Shown in pieces: positions 17,774 to 25,904 of a stretch of 64,000 nucleotides of DNA; position 1 is the first letter of the stretch; the number at the start of each line of letters is the position of its first letter. The notes under the pieces are model-generated. The model did no database searches. It worked only from the letters and a program-made list of their open reading frames with translations, and was not told the origin of the DNA. Location of the stretch: contig NZ_LIUT01000008.1 in NCBI RefSeq assembly GCF_001277345.1, positions 687,659 through 751,658 of the forward strand, in the 5' to 3' direction. Source of the DNA: Paenibacillus solani. Its GTDB lineage: Bacteria; Bacillota; Bacilli; Paenibacillales; Paenibacillaceae. Made by a program: the position numbers and the translations under genes.

Positions 17774-18547
17774 TCATGCTTTCAACGGCAGCCACTTCAG
17801 CACATCTTGAATGCGGGCATCCCAGTAACCCCAATCGTGACCGCCGGGGCCTTCCTGATATGTAAAGTCGAGTGAGGTTGCTTCGCAGGCTTTGCGGAAG
17901 ACCTGGTTGTCTTCATAGAGGAAATCTTCCGTTCCACAGCATTGATAGAGCATCGGCTTCGGAGCTTCGGAGCGTTCCAATTGCTGAAGCAGCCAGATGA
18001 GGTCGTTGTCCGTACCGGCAATATCTTGTTCCCCAAACACGATCTGGTGATTGAAAAGGTCCGTATTAGTCCGGATAAGACCTGCTATATCAAGTGCTCC
18101 CGACAAGCTGGCCGCGGCGGCGAAGGTTTCCGGACAGCGAAGCGCCAGTTTGAACGCACCGTATCCGCCCATGGATAAGCCAGCTACGAAGTTATCTTCT
18201 CTGGCATGGGATAGCGGGAAGAAGGAACGGGCAATAGCTGGCAGCTCCTTGCTGATGAAAGTCCAGTATTTGCCCCCGTATTCCATATCCGTATAGAAGC
18301 TGCGGTGGACTTGCGGCATCACGACGGCTATGCCCATTTCGGCTACGTAGCGTTCGATGGAGGTCCGGCGCAGCCAAATAGAGTCATCGTCAGAGAGGCC
18401 GTGCAGGAGGTAGAGCGTTTTGTGTAAACCGCCCTCGGCATGATTGGTCATACCGAGCTGCGTAGAGGTTTGCTGAGGGAGAATAACGGTCATGGTTGTG
18501 CTGAGACCGAGTACCTCCGAGTAAAAGTGACATTGCATAAGAGCCAT
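17774..18547 (-). CDS. Esterase of the EstA/FrmB (esterase D) family
   Basis: 257 residues, alpha/beta hydrolase. Starts MALMQCHFYSEVLGLSTTMTVILP, and the nucleophile elbow G-L-S-M-G-G is near residue 145 (Ser about 147). A C-terminal Asp (within GTEDFLYEDN) and His (GGHDWGYWD) supply the rest of the triad. No signal peptide, so cytoplasmic. Relatives hydrolyse short-chain esters such as tributyrin or S-formylglutathione; the natural substrate is unknown. AAAGGGG precedes the ATG on the minus strand. Confidence 0.9.
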   Translation of the reverse strand: MALMQCHFYSEVLGLSTTMTVILPQQTSTQLGMTNHAEGGLHKTLYLLHGLSDDDSIWLRRTSIERYVAEMGIAVVMPQVHRSFYTDMEYGGKYWTFISKELPAIARSFFPLSHAREDNFVAGLSMGGYGAFKLALRCPETFAAAASLSGALDIAGLIRTNTDLFNHQIVFGEQDIAGTDNDLIWLLQQLERSEAPKPMLYQCCGTEDFLYEDNQVFRKACEATSLDFTYQEGPGGHDWGYWDARIQDVLKWLPLKA

Positions 18548-18619
18548 GGTGTGTAACCCCTTTCATTTGTGTAAATGAGAGATTGATGAAGGACTTGTTA
18601 GAATCATATCACAAGTGAT

Positions 18620-18800
18620 CTTATTTGCTCCAAGCAAAATAAGATATGTCTCCATTACGCCTCGGTCTACAGACCGAGATGAACTTCAGTCATCGGGCTG
18701 TTCTATGAATAGCTCGGCTGTGGTATCTTAGAGGAAGCATATAACACTCGGCGAAAACGCCGAAAATGGTTCAGGAATCATCTGCTGTTAAGTTAGCAGA
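18620..18800 (+). other. Multi-hairpin region upstream of the bactofilin-like gene
   Basis: Five short stems follow one another: CTTATTTGC/GCAAAATAAG (18620-18643), CTCGGTC-TACA-GACCGAG (18661-18678), an outer AAGATA/TATCTT pair that encloses the latter (18641-18646 with 18724-18729), TCGGCG-AAAA-CGCCGA (18748-18763) and TCTGCT/AGCAGA (18781-18800). None is followed by a T run. It fits a structured 5' leader or cis-regulatory RNA of the gene at 18847; I recognise no known riboswitch class. Confidence 0.5.
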
Positions 18801-18846
18801 GACAATATAGATGATGATTATTGCTTAAATCTGGAGGAGGATACCC

Positions 18847-19575
18847 ATGATACCACATGACGATAAGCTGTCCGATCTGAAGATTACGGGGACAGGGAGC
18901 TCAAACGGGGGCCAATACGGCAAGGTAAGAATAGATGGTTCAGGCCAAGTGAACGGAAACTTGGATTGCCAGGAATTGACCGCCAACGGCACGATGAGTG
19001 TAAAAGGCTCTGTCATTGCTAGAACCATCCGCGTGAACGGCTCGGGAACCATCAAAGGAGCCGTCGAATCGGAGGACCTAAACGTGGCCGGAAGCTTGAG
19101 TATAAAGGAAGGATTGCGCAGCCGCTCCATCTTTATCGGTGGACATTGCAGCATCCATGGGGATTCCGAGTCGCAGCGGCTGGAGGTAAACGGAAATCTG
19201 CGCAGCCATGGAGACGTACGGAGTGAATCCGCGATATGTAAAGGAGCCTTTAAGATCGATGGCCGCCTGCATGTAGGAACAGCGGACATTCGGGTACTGG
19301 GCCGATGCCATGCAGAGGAAATCGTTGGTGACCGGATCACGATCCGTAAAAAAGGAAAGCGGCTCTGGGAGATGTTGTCTTTGCCGCTCCGGGGAACATG
19401 CCTGGAAACACGTATGATCGAAGGCGATGTCCTTGATCTTGAATATGTGGAGGCTGATATTGTCCGCGGTAATCGCGTCATCCTCGGCAAGGGATGCCAA
19501 ATACGGCAAGTAGAGTACAGGGATGAGCTGCGGCAGGATCCGGAGGCCGAGATCGGAACGTCCCGGCGGTTTTAA
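18847..19575 (+). CDS. Bactofilin-like polymer-forming protein
   Basis: 242 residues with no membrane segment. A regular six-residue-type beta-helix periodicity runs through most of the chain (VNGNL, ANGTMSVKGSV, VNGSGTIKGAV, VAGSLSIKEGL, VNGNLRSHGDV), the pattern of the bactofilin/DUF583 fold that assembles into cytoskeletal filaments. A less regular C-terminal third (from about 160) contains a basic RKKGKRLWEML patch that might bind membrane or partner. It is longer than minimal bactofilins (about 120-180). AGGAGGA precedes the ATG. B. subtilis YhbD/YhbE are distant relatives by type. The function here is not known. Confidence 0.8.
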   Translation: MIPHDDKLSDLKITGTGSSNGGQYGKVRIDGSGQVNGNLDCQELTANGTMSVKGSVIARTIRVNGSGTIKGAVESEDLNVAGSLSIKEGLRSRSIFIGGHCSIHGDSESQRLEVNGNLRSHGDVRSESAICKGAFKIDGRLHVGTADIRVLGRCHAEEIVGDRITIRKKGKRLWEMLSLPLRGTCLETRMIEGDVLDLEYVEADIVRGNRVILGKGCQIRQVEYRDELRQDPEAEIGTSRRF

Positions 19576-19618
19576 GCTTAATCCATATTTACACAAGGCT
19601 CCATCACAACGATAATAG

Positions 19619-19660
19619 AACAGCCCGTAATCGCGGTTTATTCGCGAATGCGGGCTGTTT
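19619..19660. terminator. Bidirectional terminator between convergent genes
   Basis: AACAGCCCG-TAA-TCGCG / CGCGA-ATG-CGGGCTGTT, a long stem with a small internal loop, flanked by A-rich and T-rich sides. It serves the bactofilin-like gene (+) and the VanW gene (-). Confidence 0.85.
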
Positions 19661-19680
19661 CCTGTTATTTCGATTTTGCC

Positions 19681-21117
19681 TTAAGGTGTGCGGATACCAT
19701 CCTCAACCACTTCCTCTTTAGAGGGTTCCTTCGCCTCTGGTATCTGAACCTCTTCGTTCGGATTCATGGCGACGATGCTGTTCTGAGGACGATATGTATC
19801 CTTGGATATTTTGACGTTCTCCACAACTTTGCCGTTCACTTTCTTGGTTCGATATGTCTCAACCACATAACCGGGCTTCCCGTTTTGAATCACCTGCTTG
19901 AGCCCTGGCGGCAGCGAAAGATTATGGATCACCTTCTCGGGTGACGGCAGAGTCTCGACTGTGGTAGACACCAGCTCATATTCCGTATGCTCTGGAAAAG
20001 TACTGAACATCTTCAGTGTCAGATTGCCATGCGACACCTCGGATAGGATGAGCAGATGCTTGCCTGTATTGTTCCGGAAACGGAAATTGATGGCCCCTTC
20101 GGCAAATGTGGCATCCTGCCCCTTGGGCATGTAGCTGACGGGAAGCGAATGATTCCGCCGCTCGGTGATCTCAAGCCCGGTGAGCAGGGCGGCATAATAG
20201 ACCGTACTGGATACCTGGCAGATACCCCCACCGATACCCGGAACGAGCTGACCGTTAACGATCACGGGAGCCTCTTCAAAACCATACTCCTTCTTCGCCA
20301 TGTCGATCACATGGGCATAGTTGAATTCATCGCCCGGCTTAAGAATCATGCCATCTACAGCTTTGGCAGCCGCGGTTACGTTATGGACACGTCCAGGCCC
20401 GCTGGACCCGAGGCTGGTGGAGAATTCGATAATTTTGCGCTCAATACCTTCGTCCTGCAGCGACTTCACGGTAACGGGAGGTTTTTGGCGGATCAGTGGG
20501 AGCTGAATGGAAATGTATTCTTCCGGATTTGGATTAACGAATAGGCGCTCATCCGGAAGCGCAGCGTTAAATCCGTCGTAGAATGCCGGCCAATCGATGC
20601 GGTATGCCGTTTTCTCCGGAGTATACCGGACCACATCATCTTCGGAAATGCTCCGCACCGCGTTCACGGGTTCACCGAACCGTTCCTTTTGCCAGTCTTC
20701 GTCCAGCCTCTCTTTAAGCACATCCCGGTCCCAGTCCGTGGATATATGCCATTCCAGCTGAAAATTACGCCGGTAAAGCACCTGCTCCCATAGTGATCCT
20801 TCGGACAGCTTGGCAATGGCCTCCCGTAAATCGGCTGCTTGAAATATTACGCCGGCTTCGCGGAGGCTAAAGCTTTCTTTATGTCCCTTTAAAGCTTCCG
20901 ACTCCAATATTACCCTCATGCTCGTCATCGTCTGCAGCCGCTGATCGAGCTCGGACAGTACTTCGTCCACAGGTTTACCACCGATCTCCCAGCCGGAGAC
21001 CATGACCCCTTTTGGAAGTTCCTTCTGATTGACGTACATCGTCATTAGACCATAACCAACGGAGGAAAGAAGCGCCAGACTGATGACAAGGATGAGACCA
21101 ACATGAATCTTTTTCAT
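19681..21117 (-). CDS. VanW family protein with G5 domain
   Basis: 478 residues from ATG 21117, which follows AGAAGGTGG; a GTG three codons upstream (21126) overlaps that site and is unlikely. An N-terminal membrane anchor/signal (about 4-25) is followed by a putative peptidoglycan-binding region (about 35-220) and a VanW domain (about 235-370) with the invariant VPGIGGGICQVSSTVYYAAL stretch. A C-terminal G5 domain (about 385-460) follows; such domains bind cell-wall sugars. VanW is named from vancomycin clusters but is common in ordinary genomes, with unknown biochemical role in the wall. Nothing here indicates glycopeptide resistance. Confidence 0.9.
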   Translation of the reverse strand: MKKIHVGLILVISLALLSSVGYGLMTMYVNQKELPKGVMVSGWEIGGKPVDEVLSELDQRLQTMTSMRVILESEALKGHKESFSLREAGVIFQAADLREAIAKLSEGSLWEQVLYRRNFQLEWHISTDWDRDVLKERLDEDWQKERFGEPVNAVRSISEDDVVRYTPEKTAYRIDWPAFYDGFNAALPDERLFVNPNPEEYISIQLPLIRQKPPVTVKSLQDEGIERKIIEFSTSLGSSGPGRVHNVTAAAKAVDGMILKPGDEFNYAHVIDMAKKEYGFEEAPVIVNGQLVPGIGGGICQVSSTVYYAALLTGLEITERRNHSLPVSYMPKGQDATFAEGAINFRFRNNTGKHLLILSEVSHGNLTLKMFSTFPEHTEYELVSTTVETLPSPEKVIHNLSLPPGLKQVIQNGKPGYVVETYRTKKVNGKVVENVKISKDTYRPQNSIVAMNPNEEVQIPEAKEPSKEEVVEDGIRTP

Positions 21118-21210
21118 AGAAACCACCTTCTTAGACTTCGTATTAGCTGCAGTTGGTGCACATCTTCATGTATATGTCACGGAGTGCGTAAACTTTCGGG
21201 TACTCAAAAG

Positions 21211-21229
21211 GTAACAAATTTGTTACAAT
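21211..21229 (+). promoter_or_regulatory. Perfect 16-bp palindrome overlapping an extended -10 (ftsE promoter)
   Basis: GTAACAAATTTGTTAC (21211-21226) is an exact palindrome. TGT-TACAAT (21221-21229) within it is an extended -10 element reading toward ftsE; no good -35 is present. The palindrome is placed as an operator would be. The site lies between the divergent vanW-type gene and ftsE. Confidence 0.55.
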
Positions 21230-21323
21230 AGACGAGGTTGTGAGGATTTTTCATGATTTTTAAAGGAATTCGATGGAAACTGTCGAAAGTATAATGGCTA
21301 ATTAAGGATTGGGAAGTGATGAA

Positions 21324-22010
21324 GTGATCGAAATGCAGGACGTATGGAAGACCTATCCGAGCGGTGCTCATGCACTTCAAGGGGTCTCCGTTACAATCAA
21401 TCGCAACGAGTTTGTCTATGTTGTCGGACCGTCAGGTGCAGGCAAATCGACATTTATGAAACTTATCTATAGAGAAGAAGTGCCCACCAAAGGGCAAATT
21501 TCCGTGAACGGATTTAATATCGGAAAGCTGAAGCAGCGCAAAATCCCCTATGTTCGGCGAAATATCGGGGTTATTTTTCAGGACTACCGCTTGCTGCCCA
21601 AGCTGACCGCTTACGAAAATGTAGCTTTTGCCATGGAAGTGATTGAAGCGCCGCAGCGCATCATCAAGAAGCGGGTCATGGAGGTTCTGGATCTGGTAGG
21701 CCTGAGGAATAAGGCGAACCGAGAGCCTTCCCAGCTCTCCGGGGGGGAGCAGCAGCGGATCGCCATCGCCAGAGCGATTGTGAATAATCCTTCTGTTATC
21801 ATAGCGGACGAGCCTACAGGCAATCTGGATCCGGAAACCTCATGGGGCATCATGCAGCTACTGGACGAAATTAATTTCAGGGGAACCACCATCGTGATGG
21901 CGACCCACAACAGGGATATTGTGAACACGATGCGTAAACGCGTGCTTGCGATTGAGCATGGACAGATCGTCCGTGACCAGCAGAGAGGAGATTACGGGTA
22001 TGAATTTTAG
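21324..22010 (+). CDS. ftsE: Cell division ATP-binding protein FtsE
   Basis: 228 residues from GTG 21324, beginning VIEMQDVWKTYPSG as in other FtsE; a TTG at 21309 would add five odd residues. Walker A GPSGAGKST (about 36-44), signature LSGGEQQR (about 138-145) and Walker B VIIADEPTG are complete. FtsE with FtsX forms a type VII-like ABC complex that does not transport but transmits ATP hydrolysis to a periplasmic or wall-side hydrolase. The 3' end overlaps ftsX by 11 bases. Confidence 0.97.
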   Translation: MIEMQDVWKTYPSGAHALQGVSVTINRNEFVYVVGPSGAGKSTFMKLIYREEVPTKGQISVNGFNIGKLKQRKIPYVRRNIGVIFQDYRLLPKLTAYENVAFAMEVIEAPQRIIKKRVMEVLDLVGLRNKANREPSQLSGGEQQRIAIARAIVNNPSVIIADEPTGNLDPETSWGIMQLLDEINFRGTTIVMATHNRDIVNTMRKRVLAIEHGQIVRDQQRGDYGYEF

Positions 22011-22908
22011 AACCTTCTTGCGGCACTTGCGGGAAGGGGCGAAGAGCGTTTTCCGGAATGGATGGATGTCGGTCGCATCGATTACGTCCATCGTGGTGTC
22101 ATTATTTATACTTGGCGTTTTCATGCTGTTAGTCATGAATGTGAACGCATTAGCCGATAAAGCAGATAGCAATGTACAAATCAATACGTACTTAAATCTC
22201 AATGTGGACAAGAAGATGCGCGAAACCATCAAAGGCGAGATCGAGGCCATGCCAGAGGTCAGCAGCCTGAAGTTCGTCTCCAAGGAAGAGGGAATGAAGG
22301 AGCTTGAGGAAAGCCTGGGCTCCGAGTGGGTGGAAGGCTTCAGCGAAGCCGACCAGAATCCGCTGCCGGATGCCTTCGAGGTTTCCGTAATTGAGCCGAC
22401 CACCGTCGGGTTTGTAGCCGATAAGATTAAGGCGCTTAACCAGAAGTACACGGAGGGGCCGATCCTGCGCGTCAAGTATGGGGAAGGCACGGTAGAAACT
22501 TTGTTCAAGATTACGAAAACCGTGCGGAATATCGGATTTATTTTTGTAGCGGGACTTGGCTTGATGTCCATGTTCCTCATTTCAAACACGATTCGGGTCA
22601 CGATTTTGGCCCGCCGCCGCGAGATCGGCATTATGAAGCTTGTCGGGGCAACCAACAACTTTATCCGCTGGCCTTTCTTTGTGGAAGGCGCCATGATCGG
22701 TCTCCTGGGTTCGATTGTCACCGTTGCGCTGTTGTTCGTAGGATACAATCGCCTCTATGCTGCATCGCAGACGGATTTGACATTGGCGCAGAGCCTGATT
22801 CCACTAGGAGATCTGTGGTTGCTGCTCGGCACCATTATTGTTGCGCTGGGCATGGTCATTGGCATCTGGGGAAGTACCATGTCGATACGTAAATTTCTGA
22901 AAGTATAA
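22000..22908 (+). CDS. ftsX: Cell division protein FtsX
   Basis: 302 residues from ATG 22000, with GAGAGGAG upstream and an overlap with ftsE that suggests translational coupling. One TM helix at about 27-47, then an extracellular domain (about 50-170) that in this family touches the hydrolase, and three C-terminal TM helices (about 185-300) of the FtsX/MacB permease type. Begins MNFRTFLRHLREGAKSVFRN. The next gene is a secreted M23 peptidase with coiled coils, the expected partner. Confidence 0.97.
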   Translation: MNFRTFLRHLREGAKSVFRNGWMSVASITSIVVSLFILGVFMLLVMNVNALADKADSNVQINTYLNLNVDKKMRETIKGEIEAMPEVSSLKFVSKEEGMKELEESLGSEWVEGFSEADQNPLPDAFEVSVIEPTTVGFVADKIKALNQKYTEGPILRVKYGEGTVETLFKITKTVRNIGFIFVAGLGLMSMFLISNTIRVTILARRREIGIMKLVGATNNFIRWPFFVEGAMIGLLGSIVTVALLFVGYNRLYAASQTDLTLAQSLIPLGDLWLLLGTIIVALGMVIGIWGSTMSIRKFLKV

Positions 22909-22935
22909 AACAAGGTAAAGGATGGGGAGCGAAAC

Positions 22936-24222
22936 TTGAAAAAAATCGCCGCAGGAGTAGCAGCCTTATTACTGGCCACTGTTATGATTCAACCACAAGT
23001 CGGACAAGCTGAGAAGAAAACGGCAGCCGATGTAGATAAAGAACTGAAGGTGCTTCAGGAACAGGTACAAAAAGCTCGGTCTCAGAAGAATAAGGCCGCA
23101 GATAATAAACAGGAAGCCCAGCATTACAAGAATAAAACGACCAAGAACCTGAAATATGTAATGGAGCAAATCAATATCGTAAGCAGCGAGTTAACTAAAA
23201 TCTCCGTCAAGATCGATGAGACAGAGGATCTGCTGAGAAAAACGACCAAGGAGCTTGAAGCGGCGGAGGAGCGTATCGCCTCCCGTGAGAAACTGCTGGA
23301 ATCCCGGATTCGCCTCATTTATATGGATGGGCAAGTCTCTTATCTGGATGTGCTGCTCTCCTCGACCAGCTTCAGTGATTTCATTGAGCGTGCGGATTCA
23401 TTAAAGAGTATCGTTGATCAGGACCAGGATTTGCTGGTGCAGCATAAACACGACAAGCTGCTGGTAATCGATAAGAAGAAAGAGCTTGAAGGGCAGTATG
23501 CCACTGCGAAGGATCTGTACGGACAGATGGAGGACCGCAAGAGCCTCCTGAATGAGAAGGAACAGGAGAAGCGGGTACTGCTGGCCCAGTATGATCAGGA
23601 TATCGAGGATGCGGAAATCCTGACCGAGGAACAGGATCGAATGCTGGTTGCCCTGGCAAGCAAGCGTTCGGAGCTGCAGCAGGAAAAGAACAAGCTTGCT
23701 GCTGAGGAAGCTGCACGTAGAGCAGCAGCCGCCAAAGCAGCTGCGGCCAAAGCCGCGGCGGCGAAGCGAGCGAAGGCGACAACTCTGGGCGGCAGTAAAG
23801 GCGGCGGCAGTGGATTCATCGGGAACGGCGGTCCGTTTGCGCTTCCGGTATCTGGAGCCAGACTGTCTTCCGGATATGGCCCTCGGGTCCATCCGGTAAC
23901 AGGTCAGGTCGGCAAGATGCATACAGGTCAGGATATGGCAGCTCCGGAAGGGACAGAGATCCGTGCAGCCGAGAGCGGTACGGTCATCTTGGCCGAGTGG
24001 TGGAGCGGTTACGGAAACTGTGTTATTGTTGATCATGGGGGCGGCGTATGGACCTTGTATGGGCATATCCGCAACGGCGGCATTAAAGTCAGCGAAGGCG
24101 ATAAGGTGTCCAGAGGGCAGAAGATTGCTGAAGTAGGCTCCACAGGTCAGAGCACAGGGCCGCATCTGCATTTCGAAGTGCGTGTCAATGGAAAACCGGT
24201 GAATCCTACGCCTTATCTGTAA
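22936..24222 (+). CDS. Secreted coiled-coil M23 endopeptidase (probable FtsEX-activated wall hydrolase)
   Basis: 428 residues from TTG 22936. Signal peptide (about 1-25, ending GQA), long coiled coil (about 28-255, heptads rich in K/E/Q), an Ala/Lys-rich linker (about 255-285) and a C-terminal LytM/M23 domain (about 300-428). The zinc and catalytic residues are present: H-T-G-Q-D near 335 and H-L-H-F-E-V near 413, so it should cleave peptidoglycan peptides itself, unlike EnvC. Architecture and position resemble PcsB and CwlO-like hydrolases regulated by FtsEX. That it is the FtsEX substrate is inference from adjacency and fold. B. subtilis has its CwlO gene elsewhere. Confidence 0.9.
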   Translation: MKKIAAGVAALLLATVMIQPQVGQAEKKTAADVDKELKVLQEQVQKARSQKNKAADNKQEAQHYKNKTTKNLKYVMEQINIVSSELTKISVKIDETEDLLRKTTKELEAAEERIASREKLLESRIRLIYMDGQVSYLDVLLSSTSFSDFIERADSLKSIVDQDQDLLVQHKHDKLLVIDKKKELEGQYATAKDLYGQMEDRKSLLNEKEQEKRVLLAQYDQDIEDAEILTEEQDRMLVALASKRSELQQEKNKLAAEEAARRAAAAKAAAAKAAAAKRAKATTLGGSKGGGSGFIGNGGPFALPVSGARLSSGYGPRVHPVTGQVGKMHTGQDMAAPEGTEIRAAESGTVILAEWWSGYGNCVIVDHGGGVWTLYGHIRNGGIKVSEGDKVSRGQKIAEVGSTGQSTGPHLHFEVRVNGKPVNPTPYL

Positions 24223-24354
24223 GCAACGAAAACTCTTATCTTCAACCATATAACCTTCAAACCGCTGTATAAATATTCCCGGTAAGCCAATCATATACTA
24301 GGTGGACGGGTTTCCCCGTGTGTGCACTTGAAACGTACAAAGGCGGTGAAGTAC

Positions 24355-25824
24355 TTGCTGAAAAAACGAACGGCGCTCCTGCTGGTCATTGCTGCCATGC
24401 TCTGCGGCGGACTGTTAACAATGGCTTTGACTCAGCTGCCTGCTCCGACTCAGACCGGAGACGGTGAGGGGCTGCTGGCCAGTATAGCCAACAGGAACGG
24501 TTTGGAGCAGTCAGAAGCGAAGAAACTGGGGACAGCGATTGACCTCATCGAAAGTAATTATTACAAGGATATCGATCGGAATAAACTGATCGACGGCGCG
24601 ATCAACGGCATGATGGAGGCGCTGGAAGATCCGTATTCCAACTATATGGGAAAAGAAACAGCAGCCCAGTTTGAAGAGAGCATTGAAGGCTCCTTCACCG
24701 GAATTGGCGCGGAGGTGTCTTCTGTAGATGGCAGCGTGGTCGTCGTATCTCCGATCAAGGGCTCGCCTGCGGATAAAGCCGGGATTCGGGCTAAGGATAC
24801 CATCCTTTCCGTAAACGGGGAATCCCTGCAAGGACTCGAGCTCAATGCAGCAGTCAACAGAATCCGCGGTCCGAAGGGCTCAAAGGCGGTCCTGCAGATC
24901 AAGCGCGCAGGCTCTGAACAGCCGATTGAGTACGTTATCGTTCGTGATGATGTTGATCTCGAAACCGTGTCGGCACGTATGGAGAAGGGCGGAATCGGCG
25001 TCATTGAGATTTCCCAATTCTCGCTGAATACGGGCAAACGCTTTGAGGAAGAGCTCAAGAAACTGGAAAGCCAAGGCATGAAGGGACTGCTGATCGACGT
25101 CCGGAACAATCCAGGCGGCGTGCTGTCTGTTGTCATCGACATTGCAGAGCAATTTGTACCTAAGGGCCAGTTGATCGTCCAGGTCGAGGATAAGAATAAG
25201 AAGCGGGAGAAGCATCCTTCGAGCGGAACAGCCAAATCCTATCCGATTACGGTGCTGATGAACAAAGGAAGCGCAAGCGCTTCGGAGATTTTGGCCGGAG
25301 CATTGCAGCAATCGGCAGGAGCAACCTTGATGGGCGAGCATTCCTTTGGTAAGGGAACCGTACAAACCAGCTTTGACAAGCAATTTGGCGATGGAAGTCT
25401 GCTCAAGGTAACGATTGCCAAGTGGCTGACGCCAAACGGTACCTGGATCCATGAGAAGGGGATTGAACCTGATATCAAGGTGTTACAGCCTGAATACTTC
25501 TCTGTTGCACCTATCGATAAGAAGAAGACCTATGCGTATGACACGAACAGCACGGATGTGAAGAATGCTCAGATCATGCTTGAAGCGATTGGTTATAAGC
25601 CGGGACGCTCCGATGGCTATTTTGATCGGAACACGGAGAAGGCGGTCAAGAGCTTCCAGAGCAAGCACAAGCTGAAGGCGGATGGCATCATCAACAACGC
25701 AACCGCTGAAGCATTGGAAGGCGCATTGATTGAGAAGATTCAGGATCCGAAAGAGGATAACCAAATGAATCGCGGAATCGCCGAGGTTCGGAAGGAAATC
25801 GCCGCTCAGGTGTCGAACAAGTAA
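24355..25824 (+). CDS. ctpB: S41 C-terminal processing protease, PDZ and peptidoglycan-binding domains
   Basis: 489 residues from TTG 24355, chosen because AAAGGCGGTGA stands 6 bases before it; a GTG at 24322 has no site. N-terminal signal anchor (about 5-27), PDZ domain (about 105-185), S41 protease core with the serine in the GSASASE motif (about 305-311) and the lysine in FGKGTV (about 334), the usual Ser/Lys dyad. A C-terminal peptidoglycan-binding-like domain (about 395-465) follows. In B. subtilis CtpB trims signalling proteins during sporulation, and the gene sits between ftsX and minJ as here. A terminator follows. Confidence 0.93.
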   Translation: MLKKRTALLLVIAAMLCGGLLTMALTQLPAPTQTGDGEGLLASIANRNGLEQSEAKKLGTAIDLIESNYYKDIDRNKLIDGAINGMMEALEDPYSNYMGKETAAQFEESIEGSFTGIGAEVSSVDGSVVVVSPIKGSPADKAGIRAKDTILSVNGESLQGLELNAAVNRIRGPKGSKAVLQIKRAGSEQPIEYVIVRDDVDLETVSARMEKGGIGVIEISQFSLNTGKRFEEELKKLESQGMKGLLIDVRNNPGGVLSVVIDIAEQFVPKGQLIVQVEDKNKKREKHPSSGTAKSYPITVLMNKGSASASEILAGALQQSAGATLMGEHSFGKGTVQTSFDKQFGDGSLLKVTIAKWLTPNGTWIHEKGIEPDIKVLQPEYFSVAPIDKKKTYAYDTNSTDVKNAQIMLEAIGYKPGRSDGYFDRNTEKAVKSFQSKHKLKADGIINNATAEALEGALIEKIQDPKEDNQMNRGIAEVRKEIAAQVSNK

Positions 25825-25856
25825 GAAGGCTGAAATTTAGCCTTCTTTTTTCTTTT
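25824..25856 (+). terminator. Intrinsic terminator after ctpB
   Basis: AGAAGGCT / AGCCTTCT stem with a GAAATTT loop and a long T-rich tract. Confidence 0.9.
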
Positions 25857-25904
25857 AAGATATTAGCGAGTAACTTCGTAGGCTGAAAGGAGCGTGGCAA
25901 GCTG

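Noticed and set aside
19681..21117. Vancomycin resistance gene
   Set aside because: VanW-domain proteins with G5 domains are common in ordinary genomes, and there is no vanHAX-type neighbour.
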